NCBI GenBank assembly: GCA_002633005.1
Contig: NMRA01000023.1
Coordinates: 484,621-548,620 of the forward strand
Origin: Phoronis australis
Lineage: Eukaryota > Phoronida > Phoronidae
Direction: 5' to 3'
DNA length: 64,000 bases
Position 1 is the stretch's first letter. Every line of letters starts with the position of its first letter. The position numbers and the translations under genes were made by a program. Below the pieces are notes generated by a model. It saw only the letters and a list, made by a program, of their open reading frames with translations, was not told the origin of the DNA and did not search any database. Shown one piece after another: positions 60,701 through 64,000 of the stretch.

Positions 60701-63628
60701 ACCACTTGGTCGCAAAAGCAGCAAAACAATAAGAAAACAAGACTGTGAACACGGAACATGATTATTGAGTGCTTTGAACACGAGGTGGTCGAATAACAGC
60801 GCGAATGATTTCCGTTTTATTTTCTTAGCGGAATGCAATACAAAATGAACAAGGCAAATGCATGGCATAGGGTCTGGGAGAGAGGGTTACAGACTGTTAC
60901 AACAGACAGGCAACACTGTAGACAGACAGACATACACAAACACAGATAGGTGGGTTACAATGACACAGTGACGTGCTAAATATAGACATGACACGTGTGA
61001 TAAGAAGACAACAGGTTGGTTAAATCAGTCGTTAGTTCAGAGATCAAGCTGTGTAGAAAGTTTACACGAGTGTCAAATGACCAACTGCTTCGAAGTCAAT
61101 TATGTTAGAAATTTGGACACACCCAAAATATTATCTAAATTTCAAATAATGTTTAAGAGACAATTTTTACAAGGAACACACACGAAAAACCTTGCAGCTT
61201 ATGAATGTGAATTCATTGTGCAACCCTCACAATAGAACTTACATTGAGATAAACAAAACGACAGGATTGTCTACGAAATCGATGTCTTTGCCATGCAACA
61301 GTTCACAACTTCACTGAGAAATGTTCTCTAATAAGTAGAAGCAATTCAAACTTGACATGTAGATACTGAAATTCACTTTCGAAGATGTTACTATCCCATG
61401 TTCTAGAGTAAGAGGGATGCCAAACCTGTGCATACAGGGATTAATGAGCAGAAAGAAGATTTTTGTCGCTCAATGAGAGGATGCGGAGTCAAGAATGCCA
61501 GAGTCAAAGATACAGTTTGTTCAAAGACGTGATCAGAGGTAAATCAAATAGCTGTAGCAAAGAAAATGACCGACTTGAAATGTAAGACAATGAGAAGTGG
61601 AATGGCATGCTTTCATGCAACATGTTCATACAAAACTCAAAGATTGTACACAGACAGAAAAAAAAATTAATTCAATTTAAACGCCGAAAAATGACACCTG
61701 AAAAACTTGTCTAGAAGTCAAATTTTAGATTTTCGTTAATTTCCAAGTTACAAAAATGTGAGATGTTAGCGATGTGGAGCAAATTGGTGTCGTGTGTTGC
61801 ATAACTAGATTTCCCATCACCAACATACATTTATCAAGGGCTGGCAAGTATAGACATTAATTGTCAAAAGTCTCCATCAACACAGGTTTTGCTTCGTAAA
61901 AGTTTTGCTTTTGACTTCTTGCTGCAGCCAAAAGTAGCCTTCGAACAATCTTTTTTACTTTTCAAAATTTGACTTAATTCGTAATAGTATGTTCCACAGG
62001 CTGCTAACTATTTCCTGACACCAAAATTTGCAGCTGAGCAACAAAAAATTTCTAGACACCTGGCCCTTGGTATATAACTAGCAACAACCATGAGTAATCA
62101 GAAGTAAACATTAGCCGCCAAAACCAGTCATACAACAAACAGGTAACTAGAGGTGATCAGTGAAAACTGAACAATAAACAAAAGACATGTAAAGAGACAG
62201 AGGCCATGCTTACACTTTGCCTTGCCTCCACTACTGCGTAACGTGTTGACGGCGCGTGATAGTGGATTTCTACGAGCCGTGTTGGGGCTGGGAGGCAGGG
62301 ACAGGGGGTCCCTGTCGCCCACGGGGAGCATGAGTGAGTCAAGACTGGACATTGAGCCGCGCACGGTCGCACTTAGCTTGCTACCTAGGGGTGTGCACGA
62401 GACGATCGCGTGGAAGTACTTTTCTTGCTCGATGCTTGTCGACATTATCTCACCGCCCGTCGTGGCTGCAAGTAAACCCCACAAAAATATTAGATTGATG
62501 GCGCAAGTGAAATGATACCAACTGCAGTGTAGTACTTGATGTGCGGCAAAATTTGAGACAGAAATAATTGCCAAATTTCGTCTATTCTCAAGTTTCAAAG
62601 GTTGCAAAATTTCAAAAAAACATTGTTGGATGTTAGCTATGGTATAGAACGTATAAGAAATAAGGACAGAAAATTTTGCACAAAGTTGGCTCTGGACTTG
62701 CTGACCAGCATCAATTTCAGCTGAGTTCTTGTTTTTTTAAAAAGCTGCACAGTGGCAGGTTAGCAAGGGCAAGCACCATTCTTGCTAGTATCAGATTGAT
62801 TTTCTTTTTTGAAAAAGTGATCACTTATAAAGAAATATCACACCACCAACTCAGTTCTTAAAAAAATCATAGACCAGAATCAAATCTGATTTTTGGCCAT
62901 ATATGGATTCAAAAGGATACTGAATAGCCAACAGTGAACAGACACCCCTTGACAAGAAGTGTTTTGAAAATTCGTACATTTCCTTTGACAGAGACGAATC
63001 GGGTCATACGCAGAAATAATAGGAATCTTGGCTCTTTACTTTGAACAATTTAGAGATTTATAGCAAGACAAATATCAGATGATTACTTGTAAATTAATTT
63101 AACCCACATTCATGTAAATTTTTTTAAGTGATATTTCACATTAATAGTTCTCTAACAAATTTACCCTAAATAACGCAAAGGTCTTTCCTACAGAGAAAAT
63201 TACATCAAATTCATGGGACACAAACCACCTCTAACAAAACCACAATCACGACAACAACCAATAACAACCGTACATCAAACTCACAAACCGGATCACCGCT
63301 TTGTACTCAGCGTTCATTCACACACAATAATTCCTGACCATTAAGTACATGACTGTACGTGACATCCATCAACGCTGTGTTCACACATGCTGATCACTTG
63401 CAAGAACACAAGGCTTCATGCTAAACCACCACACACATCTGACAGATCTCACAGGCTCCCATTCGTTCACCAGCCAGCAGTGAACACGTCCCAGCACCCA
63501 ACTTGAACTCACAAGAGGGTGCGTTGTGGTGGCTCTTCCAGATCCCCATCACCCCTCGGCTGTGGAAGCCACTGGCCCTCAGTAAGACCGCCTTGTTACG
63601 AGGATGTCGCCACGAGACCACGGGGAAC
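45707..63628 (-). CDS. SBF: SBF1/SBF2 (MTMR5/MTMR13) homologue, 3' half, partial
   Basis: SBF proteins are catalytically dead myotubularins with an N-terminal DENN (Rab GEF) part. They bind active myotubularins such as MTMR2 and act on endosomal phosphoinositide and Rab signalling. Exons, 5' to 3' on the minus strand: 63628-63513, 62465-62214, 56671-56502, 55091-54915, 54722-54618, 52297-52112, 51627-51334, 50972-50739, 50269-49966, 47993-47808, 46792-46521, 45799-45707. All junctions agree in phase, giving about 795 residues and a stop. Order: myotubularin fold with [46 protein letters not shown] and [10 protein letters not shown]; then [24 protein letters not shown] and [10 protein letters not shown]; a coiled-coil-prone stretch; a C1 zinc finger; a PH domain. 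DENN and GRAM domains must lie beyond 64000. A second copy of two exons at 53425-53854 is treated as an assembly duplicate. Confidence 0.9.
45807..45902 (+). repeat. 60-bp spaced direct repeat
   Basis: CCAAGAGACCAGCCACTGAC and its variant recur 60 bp apart, just inside the last SBF intron. Confidence 0.8.
46521..46792 (-). CDS. SBF: SBF exon: PH domain, first part
   Basis: 272 nt. [20 protein letters not shown] and [20 protein letters not shown] match human SBF1 [20 protein letters not shown] and [20 protein letters not shown]. Borders CTCTAG and GTACAC. Confidence 0.95.
47808..47993 (-). CDS. SBF: SBF exon: second half of C1 domain, Ser/Thr linker
   Basis: 186 nt. [20 protein letters not shown] completes the C1 pattern C-x2-C-x4-H-x2-C-x7-C; a Ser/Thr/Gly-rich linker to the PH domain follows. 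Borders CTGCAG and GTGAGG. Confidence 0.9.
49966..50269 (-). CDS. SBF: SBF exon: coiled-coil stretch and first half of C1 domain
   Basis: 304 nt. [20 protein letters not shown] matches the human LEELQRLETEL...RWKDTW helix. It ends with the start of a C1 zinc finger, H-x12-C-x2-C. Donor GTATGT, phase 1. Confidence 0.9.
50739..50972 (-). CDS. SBF: SBF exon: [17 protein letters not shown]
   Basis: 234 nt, 78 codons, phase 0. [17 protein letters not shown] and GPSYDMDI match human VLRPYSNVSNLKVWDFY and GPPYDWEL. The rest is linker. Borders TCTCAG and GTAGGG. Confidence 0.92.
51334..51627 (-). CDS. SBF: SBF exon: end of myotubularin fold
   Basis: 294 nt, 98 codons, phase 0. [35 protein letters not shown] and [12 protein letters not shown] match human HLQFPMEFEFSQFYLKFL, VSRRFRTFLLDSDYER and SVWEYVDRLSKR. 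Donor GTAAGT. Confidence 0.95.
52112..52297 (-). CDS. SBF: SBF exon: LMLDPYYRT
   Basis: 186 nt, 62 codons, phase 0. [28 protein letters not shown] and [15 protein letters not shown] match human LLSDPFYRTLEGF, VEKEWLSFGHRFSHR and GFTPVFLQFLDCVHQ. Confidence 0.95.
52551..52900 (+). repeat. 31-bp minisatellite in SBF intron, copy 1
   Basis: About ten units of AGGTCCAATGACTGTACTAG plus TCAACACTTGT, with variants. It reappears, shortened, at 53858-54030 in the second copy of the duplication. Confidence 0.85.
53425..53529 (-). CDS. SBF: duplicate copy of the SBF phosphatase-loop exon (probable assembly artefact)
   Basis: Encodes the same 35 residues as 54618-54722. It lies in a duplicated 1.2-1.3-kb block that ends at the N (53855). 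Including both copies would insert a second phosphatase loop into the protein, which is implausible. Confidence 0.7.
53722..53854 (-). pseudogene. SBF: truncated duplicate of the SBF exon at 54915
   Basis: Identical to the last 133 nt of the exon at 54915-55091, but cut by the N at 53855, where sequence jumps to the minisatellite at the start of the next copy. This is an exon fragment created by the assembly join or a real local duplication breakpoint. Confidence 0.75.
53858..54030 (+). repeat. 31-bp minisatellite in SBF intron, copy 2
   Basis: About five units of the array at 52551-52900. The different unit number is expected between alleles. Confidence 0.85.
54618..54722 (-). CDS. SBF: SBF exon: inactive phosphatase loop
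   Basis: 105 nt, 35 codons. Encodes [17 protein letters not shown]. In active myotubularins this loop is CSDGWDRT. Here Leu and Ile replace the catalytic Cys and Arg, as in human SBF1 and SBF2. Borders TTGTAG and GTATGA. Confidence 0.92.
54915..55091 (-). CDS. SBF: SBF exon: [23 protein letters not shown]
   Basis: 177 nt, 59 codons, phase 0. Contains [20 protein letters not shown] and EDSGWLTQ, close to human [20 protein letters not shown] and EDSEWLIQ. Borders TTCACAG and GTGAGA. Confidence 0.92.
56502..56671 (-). CDS. SBF: SBF exon: [13 protein letters not shown]
   Basis: 170 nt; acceptor TTTTCCAG, donor GTAAGG. The end, [15 protein letters not shown], closely matches human RAALYILGDKAQLK, preceded by a Ser-rich linker. 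Confidence 0.9.
57000..62213 (-). other. large SBF intron (56672-62213)
   Basis: No exon with family resemblance is required, since flanking exons join in phase 1. A possible 57-nt cassette exon at 59024-59080 is discussed under findings. No clear transposon ends found. Confidence 0.4.
62214..62465 (-). CDS. SBF: SBF exon: [11 protein letters not shown] and Ser/Pro-rich linker
   Basis: 252 nt, phase 1 in and out. [13 protein letters not shown] matches human SSLEQEKYLQAVVS. The rest is a low-complexity Ser/Pro/Arg linker, variable in the family. Borders TTGCAG and GTAAGC. Confidence 0.88.
63513..63628 (-). CDS. SBF: SBF exon: myotubularin fold, [10 protein letters not shown]
   Basis: First SBF exon inside the window, 116 nt, entered in phase 2. 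It matches human SBF1 RFPVICWRN and KAVLLRSGGLHGKGV. Donor GTGAGT, ends phase 1. Confidence 0.9.
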
Positions 63629-64000
63629 CTACCACAATGTAACGGGCAGATTTCAAAAGCAGTAAACAACAACAAGTAAATAAAAACTCGTCATAGTTAT
63701 CTACCATACTGGAAAAACATTGTAAAGCTTGGTGAAGGGTATTTATTTGTGAACTGCCAGACACTTCTTAATCAGCACTACCTTCATTCTCAAATCACCA
63801 CGTTTACAATTGCATCAGTTAGTTCCAGTAAGACCTGCGTAGAGTTCAGTAACACTAGTGCCTAGTAAGAAAAGCAAGGTCTAGCCAGATTCAGCAATAC
63901 ATCATCGTGCCGCGAAACAGTTATTGAACTCGGCCATGTAACCACCTACCCTTGTTACCAAGATAATTTAAGATTTTAAAAAATTATTTAGCTTTAACTT
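63629..64000. other. SBF intron running off the window; repeat copy B at 63838-63935
   Basis: No upstream SBF exon could be found before the right edge. The stretch 63838-63935 (GTAGAGTTCAGTAACACTAG to TTATTGAACTC) is a diverged copy of the repeat near 1975-2130. Confidence 0.5.

Noticed and set aside
60524-60868. 114-codon minus-strand frame in an SBF intron
   Set aside because: Hydrophobic and Cys-rich low-information peptide, no family resemblance, not needed for phase.
62222-62515. 97-codon plus-strand frame
   Set aside because: Antisense shadow of the SBF exon at 62214-62465.

Overview
This window looks like nuclear DNA from an invertebrate animal, most likely a deuterostome. The genes are split by GT-AG introns with conserved phases, intergenic DNA is AT-rich and full of transposons and minisatellites, and the recognisable genes are animal genes (BAX-type apoptosis regulator, SBF/MTMR5-13 pseudophosphatase, SNAPC2-like transcription factor subunit, fibrinogen-related domain). 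I cannot name the species from sequence alone. One N (53855) shows this is a draft assembly.

Layout. 1-6 kb: a fibrinogen-related exon with a frameshifted tail, the 3' end of a non-LTR retrotransposon and a degenerate tRNA-like element. 6.1-17.5 kb, minus strand: a seven-exon gene I assign to SNAPC2 (small-nuclear-RNA-activating complex subunit 2); every exon junction agrees in phase. Its introns hold a 9.2-10.5 kb tandem array carrying nine copies of a CTCF-consensus-like 14-mer, a 1.03 kb hAT-type element with a perfect 8-bp target duplication, and a minisatellite split by another element. 17.6-27.5 kb: a transposon block (TA-flanked element, foldback element interrupted by a hAT-like insertion, TTAA-flanked element, long-inverted-repeat element). 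27.9-37.1 kb, plus strand: a complete six-exon BAX-like gene with BH3, BH1, BH2 and a C-terminal membrane anchor. 45.7-63.6 kb, minus strand: the 3' half of an SBF1/SBF2 (MTMR5/13) gene, which runs off the right edge; it contains an inactive myotubularin signature, a C1 zinc finger and a PH domain. BAX and SBF are convergent.

The three genes are functionally unrelated: Pol II/III snRNA transcription, mitochondrial apoptosis and endosomal phosphoinositide/Rab signalling. No operon-like logic is expected or seen. The strongest anomalies are the CTCF-like motif array, the duplicated SBF exons meeting at the N (probably two haplotypes joined by the assembler), the nested transposons, and the clear SNAPC2 relative outside an obvious vertebrate context.
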